From JALORV01 sp963712485 (GTDB taxonomy: Bacteria; Pseudomonadota; Gammaproteobacteria; Burkholderiales; Burkholderiaceae_F): a DNA stretch of 64,000 nt. The notes under the pieces were generated by a model that saw only the letters and a program-made list of their open reading frames with translations, made no database searches and was not told the origin of the DNA. The position numbers and the translations under genes are program-made. The stretch covers positions 62,001 through 126,000 of the forward strand of contig CAVQID010000039.1 in assembly GCA_963712485.1 (NCBI GenBank), in the 5' to 3' direction. Within the stretch, counting starts at the first letter, position 1; each line of letters begins with the position of its first letter. Below, one piece after another: positions 54,420-64,000 of the stretch.

Positions 54420-55027
54420 TGTTCGGCATTACCGATTACTGGGCATTTGTTGTTGCGGTCCTTGTTTTCCTCGCGCTGCCGGGTCCCGGCACGCTGGCAC
54501 TGCTGACGGCGACGGGCAAGGGCGGGTTTCGCGCCGGCGCGGCCGCGACGTTGGGCCTTATTGCAGGCGACCAGGTGCTGCTGTGGCTCGCTGCGTTGGG
54601 TGTGGCAGCAGTCCTGCAAAGCTACCCGACTGGGTTCAAGGCGCTGCAGTACGCCGGCGCGGCCTACCTGGTCTATGTCGGACTGCGACTCATCTTCACG
54701 CGCGGAGCGGCCATGCAAGCGGTCCGCATTCGCGCGGGCCAGTATTTTCGGCAGGCGCTGCTGATCACGCTGCTCAATCCGAAAGCGATCGTCTTTTACA
54801 TGGCGTTCTTTCCGCTGTTCATCGATCCGGCGACGCAAAACGGCGCGGCGACGTTCGGCGCGATGGCCGTGACGATCGCGCTGCTGACGCTCGTGTACTG
54901 CCTGTCGCTCGTGGCCTTCGCGCAGGCGGTGACGGTCAGGGTGAAGGCACACCGTGGGTTCGCGCGCGCGCTGGAGCGGCTCGCCGGACTCCTACTGGTT
55001 GCCTTTGGCATCAGGCTCGCCCAATGA
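54419..55027 (+). CDS. LysE/RhtB-type amino-acid exporter
   Basis: 202 aa with five or six helices. Landmarks: LALPGPGTLALLTATGKGGF, where PGPG is the family motif, AYLVYVGLRLIF, and LLNPKAIVFYMAFFP. The most similar group exports threonine or homoserine lactones. Its position between rsmG and a lipocalin gene in the par operon is unusual. Start overlaps the rsmG stop; stop overlaps the lipocalin start by four bases. Confidence 0.88.
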   Translation: MFGITDYWAFVVAVLVFLALPGPGTLALLTATGKGGFRAGAAATLGLIAGDQVLLWLAALGVAAVLQSYPTGFKALQYAGAAYLVYVGLRLIFTRGAAMQAVRIRAGQYFRQALLITLLNPKAIVFYMAFFPLFIDPATQNGAATFGAMAVTIALLTLVYCLSLVAFAQAVTVRVKAHRGFARALERLAGLLLVAFGIRLAQ

Positions 55028-55572
55028 GGGGGCTGCGCGCCGGCATCGTCTGGTTCATTTCGGCGCTGGGCGCGATCGCGCAGGCGCAGGACGGCGCTGC
55101 GCCGCTCGCCACCGTTGGCCAGGTCGATGCCGCCCGCTACGTCGGCCTGTGGTACGAGATCGCCAATTATCCGAACCGTTTTCAGCGTGTCTGCACCGGC
55201 AACACGACAGCCGAGTACAGCTTGCGCGACGACGGCAGGCTGCGAGTCGTCAACCGCTGCTCGACGGCGTCCGGAGTTGCGGATGTGGACGGCATCGCGC
55301 GCCGCGTCGGCAGCGCTAGCGACAAGCTCGAGGTCAGCTTCCTTCCCGCCGTGCTGCGCTGGTTGCCGATCGGGTGGGGCGACTACTGGGTGATCGGACT
55401 TGCTCCGGACTATCGCTACGCGGTGGTCGGCGAACCGTCGCGCGAATACCTGTGGATTCTGTCGCGCACACCGACGCTCGCCGCGGACGATCGTCGTGCG
55501 ATCGACGCGCTGCTGCGCGAGCGCGGATACGATCCTGCGAAGCTCGTGAGCACGCCCCAGGAGGGTCGCTGA
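55024..55572 (+). CDS. bacterial lipocalin (Blc-like), secreted
   Basis: 182 aa with a cleavable signal peptide (to about residue 23, AQA-QD). The lipocalin mark GLWYEIANYPNRFQRVCTG begins at residue about 39 and the strand YRYAVVGEPSREYLWILSRT near 140 closes the barrel. Unlike E. coli Blc it lacks an obvious lipobox, so it is likely soluble in the periplasm. It binds lipids or lysophospholipids in this family. The gene overlaps parA by one base. Confidence 0.88.
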   Translation: MRGLRAGIVWFISALGAIAQAQDGAAPLATVGQVDAARYVGLWYEIANYPNRFQRVCTGNTTAEYSLRDDGRLRVVNRCSTASGVADVDGIARRVGSASDKLEVSFLPAVLRWLPIGWGDYWVIGLAPDYRYAVVGEPSREYLWILSRTPTLAADDRRAIDALLRERGYDPAKLVSTPQEGR

Positions 55573-56342
55573 TGGCGCGCATCTTCTGCGTCGCCAATCA
55601 GAAGGGCGGTGTCGGCAAGACGACCACCGCGGTCAACCTGGCGGCCGGGATCGCTGCGCACGGGCCGCGTGTCCTGCTGGTTGATCTCGACCCACAGGGC
55701 AACGCGACAATGGGCAGCGGCATCGACAAGCGTGTGCTGACGGCGTCGGTGTATCAGGTACTGCTCGGCATGACGGACGTCGCGAGTGCCCGGCAACGCG
55801 CCGAACAGGGCGGCTACGACGTGCTCGGCGCCAATCGCGAACTCGCTGGAGCCGAGGTGGAACTGGTCGATCTCGAGGACCGCGAGACCCGGCTGAAGCG
55901 CGCGCTCGCAGCGGTCGAGTCGCAGTATGACTTCATACTGGTCGACTGCCCGCCGTCGCTGTCATTGCTGACGCTGAATGGCTTGTGTGCAGCCCACGGC
56001 GTGATCATTCCGATGCAGTGCGAGTACTTCGCGCTGGAGGGGCTCGCGGACCTGGTTAACACGATCAAGCGCGTCGCCGCGCACCTTAACCCCGACCTGA
56101 CGATCATCGGATTGTTGCGCGTGATGTTCGACCCGCGCATGACGCTGCAGCAGCAGGTATCAGAGCAACTCGTCGCCAAGTTCGGCGACAAGGTGTTCTC
56201 GACGATCATTCCGCGCAACGTGCGTCTGGCGGAGGCGCCGAGCTATGGGATGCCGGGGGTCACCTATGACCGCTCATCCAAGGGGGCGCAGGCTTACGTT
56301 GCGTTCGGTGCCGAAATGATCGACCGCATCCGCGCGCTGTGA
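55572..56342 (+). CDS. parA: chromosome-partitioning ATPase ParA
   Basis: 256 aa. The deviant Walker A ANQKGGVGKTTTAVNLAAG (first 20 residues), Walker A' DLDPQGNATMG and FILVDCPPSLSLLT are all intact. ATP-bound dimers coat the nucleoid and pull the ParB-parS complex. Chromosomal type, as its short N-terminus and company with mnmG-rsmG show. Start ATG overlaps the lipocalin stop as TGATG. Confidence 0.96.
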   Translation: MARIFCVANQKGGVGKTTTAVNLAAGIAAHGPRVLLVDLDPQGNATMGSGIDKRVLTASVYQVLLGMTDVASARQRAEQGGYDVLGANRELAGAEVELVDLEDRETRLKRALAAVESQYDFILVDCPPSLSLLTLNGLCAAHGVIIPMQCEYFALEGLADLVNTIKRVAAHLNPDLTIIGLLRVMFDPRMTLQQQVSEQLVAKFGDKVFSTIIPRNVRLAEAPSYGMPGVTYDRSSKGAQAYVAFGAEMIDRIRAL

Positions 56343-57142
56343 GCTTCGCACCCGCCGACCTGCCTGCTCAGCTCATCGCCGCGGATGACGGCATGGGCGC
56401 GCGGCTGGAGGACGCCGGACTCACATCGTCACAGCCGCCGCAGCAGGTTATTTACGACGGATGGCTGCTGCGCTATTCGCCGGGCAAGGCCAAGCGTGCA
56501 CGCTCGGTCAACGCCATCGGCGCGGGTCTCGTGCCGCTGCAGGACAAGCTCGGCCATGTCGAGTCGTTTTACCGGCGCGCCGAACTGCCGTGCCTGTATC
56601 GCATGACGCCATTTAGCCAGCCGCGCGAGCTCGACCGCACACTCGACCGCGCCGGCTACGTTGCGTGCGACGAGTCGCGCGTGATGGCGGTTGATCTGCC
56701 GGTGGCCGCCCAGGCGCCGGTGTCCGCATCCGAGGTGATCGATGCCGAGCTTTTCGCGCAGCTTGTCGGTCGGCTGCGCGGCTCGACCGCTGCAGTGATC
56801 GCAGCCGAGGCGCAGCGCATCGTCGGTGCCTCACTGCCGGCGCGTTATCTCATGGTCAGCGAGGACGGAGAGCCGGTGGCCGTTGGCTGCGTCGTTATCG
56901 ACGACCGCTTTGCCGGCCTATTCAACATGGTGACGGCAGTGGCCCGGCGCGGACGTGGGCTTGCGACGGCCCTCGTCGCGCAGTTGCTGCGCGATGCGGC
57001 AGATCGTGGAGCAAAGGTCGCGTATCTGCAGGTCGATGCGGCCAATGCGCCGGCGCGGCACGTCTATCGCAAGTTCGGCTTTCGCGACCGATACGCCTAC
57101 TGGTACCGCATGCAACCTGATGGTCGAGGAGAATCACGATGA
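56339..57142 (+). CDS. GNAT acetyltransferase inserted between parA and parB
   Basis: 267 aa from GTG (overlapping the parA stop as GTGA); ATG at 56393 is a shorter choice. The C-terminal half is a GNAT domain: AGLFNMVTAVARRGRGLATA (acetyl-CoA loop RRGRGLA) and NAPARHVYRKFGFRDRYAY. The N-terminal half (YDGWLLRYSPGKAKRARSVN) is a second, degenerate GNAT-like unit. It overlaps parB by four bases (ATGA), so it is co-made with both partition proteins. Substrate unknown. Confidence 0.87.
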   Translation: MSFAPADLPAQLIAADDGMGARLEDAGLTSSQPPQQVIYDGWLLRYSPGKAKRARSVNAIGAGLVPLQDKLGHVESFYRRAELPCLYRMTPFSQPRELDRTLDRAGYVACDESRVMAVDLPVAAQAPVSASEVIDAELFAQLVGRLRGSTAAVIAAEAQRIVGASLPARYLMVSEDGEPVAVGCVVIDDRFAGLFNMVTAVARRGRGLATALVAQLLRDAADRGAKVAYLQVDAANAPARHVYRKFGFRDRYAYWYRMQPDGRGESR

Positions 57143-57999
57143 TGAAGCGCCCCAAGGGCCTCGGGCGCGGGCTCGACGCACTGCTCGGCGGCGAGTCGGC
57201 CCCGCCCTCCAGCGCCGCACCGACAGTGTTGCCGGTCGCACGCCTGCGGCCCGGCAAATACCAACCGCGGACGCGCATGGATCCGCAGGCGCTGTCCGAG
57301 CTGGCGGATTCGATAAGGGCGCAGGGCATCATGCAGCCGATTCTCGTGCGGCCAGTCGACGCGGGCCAGTTCGAGATCATCGCCGGCGAGCGTCGTTATC
57401 GCGCAGCGCAACTGGCGGGGCTGGACGAAGTGCCGGTTCTGGTGAAGCCGGTGCCCGATACCGCAGCGCTGGCGATGGCGCTGATCGAGAACATCCAGCG
57501 CGAGGATCTGAATCCGCTTGAAGAAGCGCAGGGAGTGCAGCGGTTGATCCGCGAGTTCGATTTCACGCACGAACAGGCCGCGCAGGCGATCGGCCGCTCG
57601 CGCAGCGCAACGTCGAACATGCTTCGGTTGCTGAATCTCGCCACGCCAGTGCAGGAAATGCTGCTGGGCGGCCAGATCGACATGGGCCACGCGCGCGCCT
57701 TGCTCGCGGTCGACAGCGCGACCCAGGTGCAGTTCGCGCACCGGATCGTGGCCCGTGGCCTCTCGGTGCGGGAAGCCGAAACGCTGGTGACTCACCATGA
57801 CAAAGCGCCGCGAGGTCGCGCAAAGTCGGCAGATGGGCCGCGCGATCGCGATGTCGTGCGCCTCGAGGAGGAACTGGCCGACTCGCTCGGCGCCGTAGTG
57901 CGACTGGCCACCAACGCCAAGGGCGGTGGGCGACTGGTTATCGAGTTCGCCAGCCTCGACCAGCTCGACGGCATCGTCGCGCGTCTGCGGTCTTCCTAG
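57139..57999 (+). CDS. parB: chromosome-partitioning protein ParB
   Basis: 286 aa. Starts MMKRPKGLGRGLDALLGG, the ParA-interacting N-terminus. The CTPase/ParB domain has RPGKYQPRTRM, GERRYRAAQLAG and ALIENIQREDLNPLEEAQG; the helix-turn-helix follows (TEQAAQAIGRSRSATSN-like stretch). The C-terminal dimer domain ends ARLRSS. It binds the two parS sites at 51.7 kb and spreads. Confidence 0.96.
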   Translation: MMKRPKGLGRGLDALLGGESAPPSSAAPTVLPVARLRPGKYQPRTRMDPQALSELADSIRAQGIMQPILVRPVDAGQFEIIAGERRYRAAQLAGLDEVPVLVKPVPDTAALAMALIENIQREDLNPLEEAQGVQRLIREFDFTHEQAAQAIGRSRSATSNMLRLLNLATPVQEMLLGGQIDMGHARALLAVDSATQVQFAHRIVARGLSVREAETLVTHHDKAPRGRAKSADGPRDRDVVRLEEELADSLGAVVRLATNAKGGGRLVIEFASLDQLDGIVARLRSS

Positions 58000-58032
58000 A
58001 CGTTTCCCTCCATGGCGCGACGCAACACAAAT

Positions 58033-58062
58033 TTGACCCGGGGTCCCGCCGCCTCGTAGAAT
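58033..58062 (+). promoter_or_regulatory. sigma-70 promoter of the ATP synthase operon
   Basis: TTGACC (58033-58038), 18-bp spacer, TAGAAT (58057-58062). It precedes atpI by about 60 bp and is the only good promoter in the 122-bp gap after parB. Confidence 0.65.
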
Positions 58063-58121
58063 CTCGCGGTTTTGGCGAAAACGGACTCAAGATCCCGCGG
58101 TAGGGCGATCGGAGCGGCACC

Positions 58122-58460
58122 ATGTTCCGGATTGTCCTGCTGCAGGTACTCACCACCGCCGTCGTTTCGCTGCTGAGCGCGCTTGTTGGGGGGGCGCCGG
58201 CGGCCATGTCAGCGCTGTTGGGCGGCGCCGCCTGCTTCGTACCGAACGGGTTGTTTGCGCTGAAGTTGGCGGCTGCGAGCCGCCGGCCGCAGGGAACCGA
58301 TGCGGCGGTGTTCTTGATCGGCGAATTCGTCAAGGTGGTTTCAACGATCGCGCTGCTGGCGTTGATCGTCGCGACCTACAAGGATCTGGTGTGGCTGGCG
58401 ATGCTGGTGTCCGTCATCGCCGTGCTGAAGAGCTACGTACTCGCGCTGCTGATCAAATAA
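58122..58460 (+). CDS. atpI: ATP synthase assembly factor AtpI
   Basis: 112 aa, four hydrophobic segments. VVSLLSALVGGAPAAMSALL and GGAACFVPNGLFALKLAA mark the family. It helps ring assembly and Mg2+ supply in relatives. First gene of the atp operon. Confidence 0.88.
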   Translation: MFRIVLLQVLTTAVVSLLSALVGGAPAAMSALLGGAACFVPNGLFALKLAAASRRPQGTDAAVFLIGEFVKVVSTIALLALIVATYKDLVWLAMLVSVIAVLKSYVLALLIK

Positions 58461-58474
58461 GGACGGGTTTCATC

Positions 58475-59308
58475 ATGGCTGCTTCAGGCCAAGCTCCCAC
58501 CGCCACCGAATACATCGTCCACCACCTGACGCACCTGTCGACGGGCAAGCAGAAGTCGATCATCGACTTCTCGGTCTTCAACGTCGACACGATTGTCTTT
58601 TCGATTCTGGTTCTTTGCGGCGTGCTGCTCGTGCTGTGGCTGGCGGCGCGCAAGGTCACGTCCGGCGTACCGGGGCGCTTCCAGGCTGCGGTCGAGGTGC
58701 TGGTCGAACTGGTCGAAGAACAGAGCAAGTCGATCGTCCATGGCGACCGCACGTTCATCGCCCCGCTGGGACTGACGGTGTTCCTGTGGATCGTGATGAT
58801 GAACGCGATCGACCTGATCCCGGTGGAGCTCTTCCCGTGGATCGCGCACAACGTGTTCCATATCGAATACCTGCGGCCGCTGCCGACGGCGGACCTCAAC
58901 GGCACTCTCGGCATGTCGCTCAGTGTGCTGCTGCTGATGATCTACTACGGCGTCAAGATCAAGGGGTTCGGCGGCTGGGTGCATGAATTGTTCACTGCGC
59001 CGTTCGGGGCCAACCCGCTGCTCTGGCCGTTCAACTTCCTGCTCAACCTGATCGAGTACGCGGCCAAGGCCGTGTCGCTGGGCATGCGGCTGTTCGGCAA
59101 CATGTACGCGGGTGAGCTGCTGTTCTTCCTGATCGCGCTGCTCGGCGGCTACGCTGCGCTGAACGCCACCGGGATCATGCTGACCATCGGCCATGTCATT
59201 GCCGGCACGGCCTGGCTGCTGTTTCACATCCTGATCGTGCTGCTGCAGGCGTTCATCTTCATGATGCTGACGCTGGTTTACATCGGGCAGGCGCACGAAG
59301 GCCATTGA
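58475..59308 (+). CDS. atpB: F1Fo ATP synthase subunit a
   Basis: 277 aa with five to six helices. The essential arginine lies in SLGMRLFGNMYAGELLFFLI; PVELFPWIAHNVFHIEYLRP is the periplasm-side loop. The start at 58475 (MAASGQAPTATEY) is preferred to a longer open frame. It forms the proton half-channels against the c-ring. Confidence 0.96.
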   Translation: MAASGQAPTATEYIVHHLTHLSTGKQKSIIDFSVFNVDTIVFSILVLCGVLLVLWLAARKVTSGVPGRFQAAVEVLVELVEEQSKSIVHGDRTFIAPLGLTVFLWIVMMNAIDLIPVELFPWIAHNVFHIEYLRPLPTADLNGTLGMSLSVLLLMIYYGVKIKGFGGWVHELFTAPFGANPLLWPFNFLLNLIEYAAKAVSLGMRLFGNMYAGELLFFLIALLGGYAALNATGIMLTIGHVIAGTAWLLFHILIVLLQAFIFMMLTLVYIGQAHEGH

Positions 59309-59342
59309 TAACACCGTTACCTGCCATCACCTTTCGTACTGA

Positions 59343-59597
<255 letters not shown>

Positions 59598-59633
59598 CGC
59601 CGAGCGAGCGCTTCCGAACGATCAACCTCAGTA

Positions 59634-59662
59634 GCCGGACCGGCGCGCCGCGCCGGTCCGGC
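59634..59662 (+). promoter_or_regulatory. intercistronic hairpin between atpE and atpF
   Basis: A perfect 13-bp stem (GCCGGACCGGCGC/GCGCCGGTCCGGC) with a GCC loop, 36 bp after the atpE stop and 16 bp before atpF. No T tract follows. It probably stops 3' exonucleases and stabilises the atpE message, or partially ends transcription. Confidence 0.6.
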
Positions 59663-59678
59663 ATTTACCGGGTTTCAT

Positions 59679-60149
59679 ATGAACATCAACGCCACGCTGT
59701 TTGTCCAGATGGCTGTGTTCTTCATCGGTGCATGGATCACGATGAAGTTCATCTGGCCGCCGCTGATTCGTGCGCTCGACGAGCGCCAGAAGAAGATCGC
59801 CGACGGCCTGGCCGCCGCTGACCGGGGCAATCGCAGCCTCGACGAGGCCCAGAAGAAGATTGCCCAGTTCGACGCCGACGCCCGCGCGCGCGCACAGGCG
59901 CTGATAGCCGAGACCGAGAAGCGCGCACAGGCCACCATCGATGCCGCCAAGGCGCAGGCCAAGGTGGAGGGCGATCGCCTGATCGCTGCCGCCAAGGCTG
60001 AAGCGCAGCAGGAAATGGTCCGCGCCAAGGATGCGCTGCGCGACCAAGTCGCCGTGCTGGCCATTGCCGGCGCCGAGCAGATCCTCAAGCGCGAGGTCAA
60101 CGCGCAGGTGCATGCTGAACTGCTGACGCAGCTGAAGGCGAGGCTGTAG
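59679..60149 (+). CDS. atpF: F1Fo ATP synthase subunit b
   Basis: 156 aa: N-terminal membrane helix (MNINATLFVQMAVFFIGAWI) and a long right-handed coiled coil rich in Ala, Lys, Gln and Glu (about 35-150). FIWPPL and DERQKKIADGL mark the hinge. Peripheral stalk that ties F1 to subunit a. Confidence 0.95.
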   Translation: MNINATLFVQMAVFFIGAWITMKFIWPPLIRALDERQKKIADGLAAADRGNRSLDEAQKKIAQFDADARARAQALIAETEKRAQATIDAAKAQAKVEGDRLIAAAKAEAQQEMVRAKDALRDQVAVLAIAGAEQILKREVNAQVHAELLTQLKARL

Positions 60150-60151
60150 TC

Positions 60152-60691
60152 ATGGCCGAACTGTCGACCGTTGCGCGGCCGTACGCCGAGGCTCTGTTCG
60201 CGGTCGCGCAGGGGACGGGCGAGAACCTCGACGGCTGGCTCGCCGCCGTTGACGACCTTGCCGGCCTGATGGCGCACCCGCAGGTTGCCGAGGTGGTCGC
60301 CGATCCCAACCTCGACCCTGAACAGGTCTTCGGACTGCTGTCCGGCATGATGAAGGCGCCGCTGCCGGCCGCAGGGGCCAATTTCGTCAAGCTGCTGATC
60401 GCGAACCAGCGCCTGGCGGTGCTGCCGGAGGTCGCGACGCAGTTCCGGCGGCTGAAGAACCGCGCCGAAGATGTCGCGGACTGCCTGATCGAAACCGCGT
60501 TTCCGCTGTCGGACGCCCAGGTCGCCGAACTGCTCGGTTCACTGTCGAAGAAATTCGGCCAGAAGCTCAAGTCCGAGGTCCGGGTGAACGCCGACCTCAT
60601 TGGCGGTATCCGCGCGACGGTGGGAGACCAGGTACTCGACGGCTCGGTGCGCGCGCGCCTCACAGACATGCAGACGGCGCTCACTGCCTAA
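60152..60691 (+). CDS. atpH: F1Fo ATP synthase subunit delta
   Basis: 179 aa. ELSTVARPYAEALFAVAQG at the N-terminus and FGQKLKSEVRVNADLIGGIR at the C-terminus are the OSCP/delta signatures. It caps the alpha3beta3 head and holds the b subunits. Two bases after atpF. Confidence 0.95.
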   Translation: MAELSTVARPYAEALFAVAQGTGENLDGWLAAVDDLAGLMAHPQVAEVVADPNLDPEQVFGLLSGMMKAPLPAAGANFVKLLIANQRLAVLPEVATQFRRLKNRAEDVADCLIETAFPLSDAQVAELLGSLSKKFGQKLKSEVRVNADLIGGIRATVGDQVLDGSVRARLTDMQTALTA

Positions 60692-60720
60692 TCGGCGCCC
60701 GAACTTATCGGAGTTGAAAG

Positions 60721-62262
<1,542 letters not shown>

Positions 62263-62276
62263 TCTGTAGTTGAACT

Positions 62277-62312
62277 GCGATTGAGCGCCGGGCCGCTCCC
62301 AAGCTCAATCGC
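62277..62312 (+). promoter_or_regulatory. intercistronic hairpin 1 after atpA
   Basis: A perfect 10-bp stem, GCGATTGAGC with GCTCAATCGC, and a 16-nt loop, 14 bp after the atpA stop. No T tract. Confidence 0.55.
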
Positions 62313-62322
62313 CTAACTGGAT

Positions 62323-62367
62323 TCGACGGGATGCACGTGCGAGCGAAGCGAGCGTACATCCCGTCGA
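62323..62367 (+). repeat. hairpin repeat, copy C, before atpG
   Basis: An 11-bp perfect outer stem, TCGACGGGATG (62323-62333) with CATCCCGTCGA (62357-62367). Its inner part GATGCACGTGCGA...GCGTACATC (62330-62360) is the same element as copies A and B, but with a different, shorter centre that does not fold the inner stem. It ends nine bases before the atpG start. Confidence 0.65.
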
Positions 62368-62376
62368 CTGAATGAG

Positions 62377-63258
62377 ATGGCAGGTACCAAAGAGATCCGC
62401 CTGAAGATCAAGAGCGTGCAGAACACGCGCAAGATCACCAAGGCGATGGAAATGGTCGCGGCCTCGAAGATGCGCAAGGCGCAGGACCGGATGCGCCAGT
62501 TCCGGCCATACGGCGACAAGATCCGCAATATCGTCGCGCACCTGGCGATGGCAAACCCCGAGTACCGTCCGCCGTTCATGCAGAAGCGCGAGTCGATGAA
62601 CGGCGTCGGCATCATCCTGGTCACGACCGACAAGGGTCTGTGCGGTGGACTCAACACCAACATCCAGCGCGCGGTGCTGCAACGGATCAAGGAACTCGAC
62701 GCACAGGGCGTGAAGGTCCATTCCACCGCGATCGGCAACCGCGGTTTCGGGTTCCTGCAGCGGCTCAACGCCAGCATCGTGTCGCACTACGTGCAGATCG
62801 GCGACCGCCCGCACCTGGAGAAGCTGATCGGGCCGGTGAAGGCGCTGATTGACATGTATGCCGACGGACGTATCGACGCTGTCTATGTCGCCTACTCGCG
62901 CTTCGTCAACACGATGAAGCAGGAGCCGGTGATCGAGCAGCTGCTGCCGCTGTCCGCCGAGAGCCTGCTGCAGAGCGAAGAAGAGAAACGCGCGTACTCG
63001 TGGGACTACATCTACGAACCGGACGCGCCGGCGGTGATCGATGCGCTGCTGGTTCGCTATGCCGAAGCGCTTATTTACCAGGCGGTCGCCGAAAACATGG
63101 CGTCCGAGCAGAGCGCGCGCATGGTGGCAATGAAGGCGGCGTCGGACAACGCCAAGAAGCTGATCGAGGAACTGCAGCTCATCTACAACAAGACGCGGCA
63201 GGCCGGTATTACCAAAGAGATTTCAGAAATCGTCGGCGGCGCGGCCGCGGTTTCGTAG
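62377..63258 (+). CDS. atpG: F1Fo ATP synthase subunit gamma
   Basis: 293 aa. N-terminal helix MAGTKEIRLKIKSVQNTRKI and C-terminal ENMASEQSARMVAMKAASDN form the coiled-coil rotor; the middle Rossmann-like domain has VTTDKGLCGGLNTN. No clear Shine-Dalgarno site is present before its ATG; a hairpin lies there instead. Confidence 0.96.
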   Translation: MAGTKEIRLKIKSVQNTRKITKAMEMVAASKMRKAQDRMRQFRPYGDKIRNIVAHLAMANPEYRPPFMQKRESMNGVGIILVTTDKGLCGGLNTNIQRAVLQRIKELDAQGVKVHSTAIGNRGFGFLQRLNASIVSHYVQIGDRPHLEKLIGPVKALIDMYADGRIDAVYVAYSRFVNTMKQEPVIEQLLPLSAESLLQSEEEKRAYSWDYIYEPDAPAVIDALLVRYAEALIYQAVAENMASEQSARMVAMKAASDNAKKLIEELQLIYNKTRQAGITKEISEIVGGAAAVS

Positions 63259-63408
63259 AGAGGCAATCCAACGCCGACGATTCGGCGAGGCTACGTGAGC
63301 GAAGCTAAGGTCAAGAGAGCGATAGCGAGCGGCCGGAGCCAAACTGTGGGCGGCGCCGCTGGGGTGCGATCGCGAGCAGAATTTGAAGAGCAGAACTGAG
63401 GAAATCCT

Positions 63409-64000
63409 ATGAGCACCGGAGCCACCGGAACCATCGTTCAGTGCATTGGCGCAGTCGTGGACATCGAGTTCCCGCGCGACAACATGCCGGAAATCTACGA
63501 CGCCCTCGTGCTGGAGGCCGATCCGACCAACAAGCTGGTCGAGCAGGGGCTGACCTTCGAGGTGCAGCAGCAGCTTGGTGACGGCATCGTGCGCACGATC
63601 GCGATGGGATCGTCCGACGGCCTGCGGCGCGGCATGAAGGCGAAGAACACCGGCGCAGGAATCACGGTACCGGTGGGGCCCGGCACGCTAGGCCGCATCA
63701 TGGACGTGCTCGGCCGGCCGATCGACGACGCCGGTCCAATCAAGTCGGACCAGAAGCGCGCGATCCACCAGCCGGCGCCGAAGTTCGATGAACTCTCGCC
63801 GTCGGTCGAACTGCTCGAGACCGGCATCAAGGTCGTCGACCTAATCTGCCCCTTCGCCAAGGGCGGCAAGATTGGGCTCTTCGGTGGCGCCGGCGTCGGC
63901 AAGACCGTCACGATGATGGAGCTCATCAACAACATCGCGAAGCAGTACGGCGGCTACTCGGTGTTCGCCGGCGTCGGCGAGCGCACGCGCGAGGGCAACG
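63409..64000 (+). CDS. atpD: F1Fo ATP synthase subunit beta, cut by the window end
   Basis: First 197 residues of the catalytic subunit. VQCIGAVVDIEFPRDNMPEI begins the beta-barrel domain; P-loop GGAGVGKTVTMMELINNIAK near residue 160; GERTREGN, at the window edge, holds the catalytic glutamate and arginine region. 150 bp follow atpG before the start, with a GAGGAAAT site. Confidence 0.97.
   Translation, partial: MSTGATGTIVQCIGAVVDIEFPRDNMPEIYDALVLEADPTNKLVEQGLTFEVQQQLGDGIVRTIAMGSSDGLRRGMKAKNTGAGITVPVGPGTLGRIMDVLGRPIDDAGPIKSDQKRAIHQPAPKFDELSPSVELLETGIKVVDLICPFAKGGKIGLFGGAGVGKTVTMMELINNIAKQYGGYSVFAGVGERTREGN

Noticed and set aside
63259..63408. Another repeat copy between atpG and atpD
   Set aside because: Contains ACGTGAGCGAAGC and a small CGCCGA/TCGGCG stem but not the paired outer arms; noted as plain intergenic sequence.

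Overview
The window is GC-rich, densely coding DNA from a Gram-negative bacterium, most likely a betaproteobacterium near Burkholderiales. This rests on gene order around the origin (gyrB-dnaN-dnaA facing rpmH-rnpA-yidD-yidC-mnmE, then mnmG-rsmG-parA-parB-atpIBEFHAGD), a Bug-type tripartite tricarboxylate system, a GTP-type PEP carboxykinase and a trifunctional-size PutA. No species can be named from sequence alone. The window carries the chromosomal replication origin: genes left of about 26.5 kb are mixed or leftward, and nearly every gene to the right points rightward.

Left arm (1-26.5 kb): a secreted tandem rhodanese; aquaporin Z; two decayed gene remnants (LysR regulator and HAD hydrolase); an eight-haem cytochrome c fused to TPR repeats and broken by a one-base frameshift; then a metal-stress module. 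That module has the ECF sigma factor SigF with its membrane anti-sigma NrsF, facing a bufferin operon (bufA1, bufB, bufC, bufD/DoxX), followed by an EF-hand protein and a DUF1223 protein. Three GTAAC-type promoters lie exactly where SigF would be expected to act. Next come an amidohydrolase, an acyl-CoA dehydrogenase/thiolase pair, DNA polymerase IV, a voltage-gated potassium channel, an acetyltransferase, putA, a small orphan gene, gyrB, dnaN and dnaA.

Origin (24.9-27.1 kb): DnaA boxes lie on both sides of dnaA. Two perfect TTATCCACA boxes sit between dnaA and rpmH, and near-consensus boxes plus an AT-rich stretch sit between dnaA and dnaN. A bipartite oriC is possible.

Right arm (27-64 kb): ribosomal protein L34, RNase P protein, YidD, YidC and MnmE; a HlyD/ABC/two-permease MacB-like transporter; TctC-TctB-TctA with an AbrB-family membrane protein; acetyltransferase; cold-shock protein; PEP carboxykinase (also frameshifted by one base); Fe-dependent alcohol dehydrogenase overlapping a branched-chain amino-acid-type ABC transporter (livG, livF, livK, livH, livM); an AsmA-like membrane protein with a winged-helix-like N-terminus; two perfect parS sites; mnmG, rsmG, LysE exporter, lipocalin, parA, an acetyltransferase, parB; and the F1Fo ATP synthase operon, cut by the window end inside atpD.

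Structure outside genes: a 31-35 bp hairpin repeat occurs three times (upstream of gyrB, inside the ABC transporter, upstream of atpG) with compensatory base changes that keep the stem. Strong intercistronic hairpins follow atpE, atpA and livK, the genes whose products are needed in excess. I saw no tRNA, rRNA, CRISPR array, prophage or insertion sequence.
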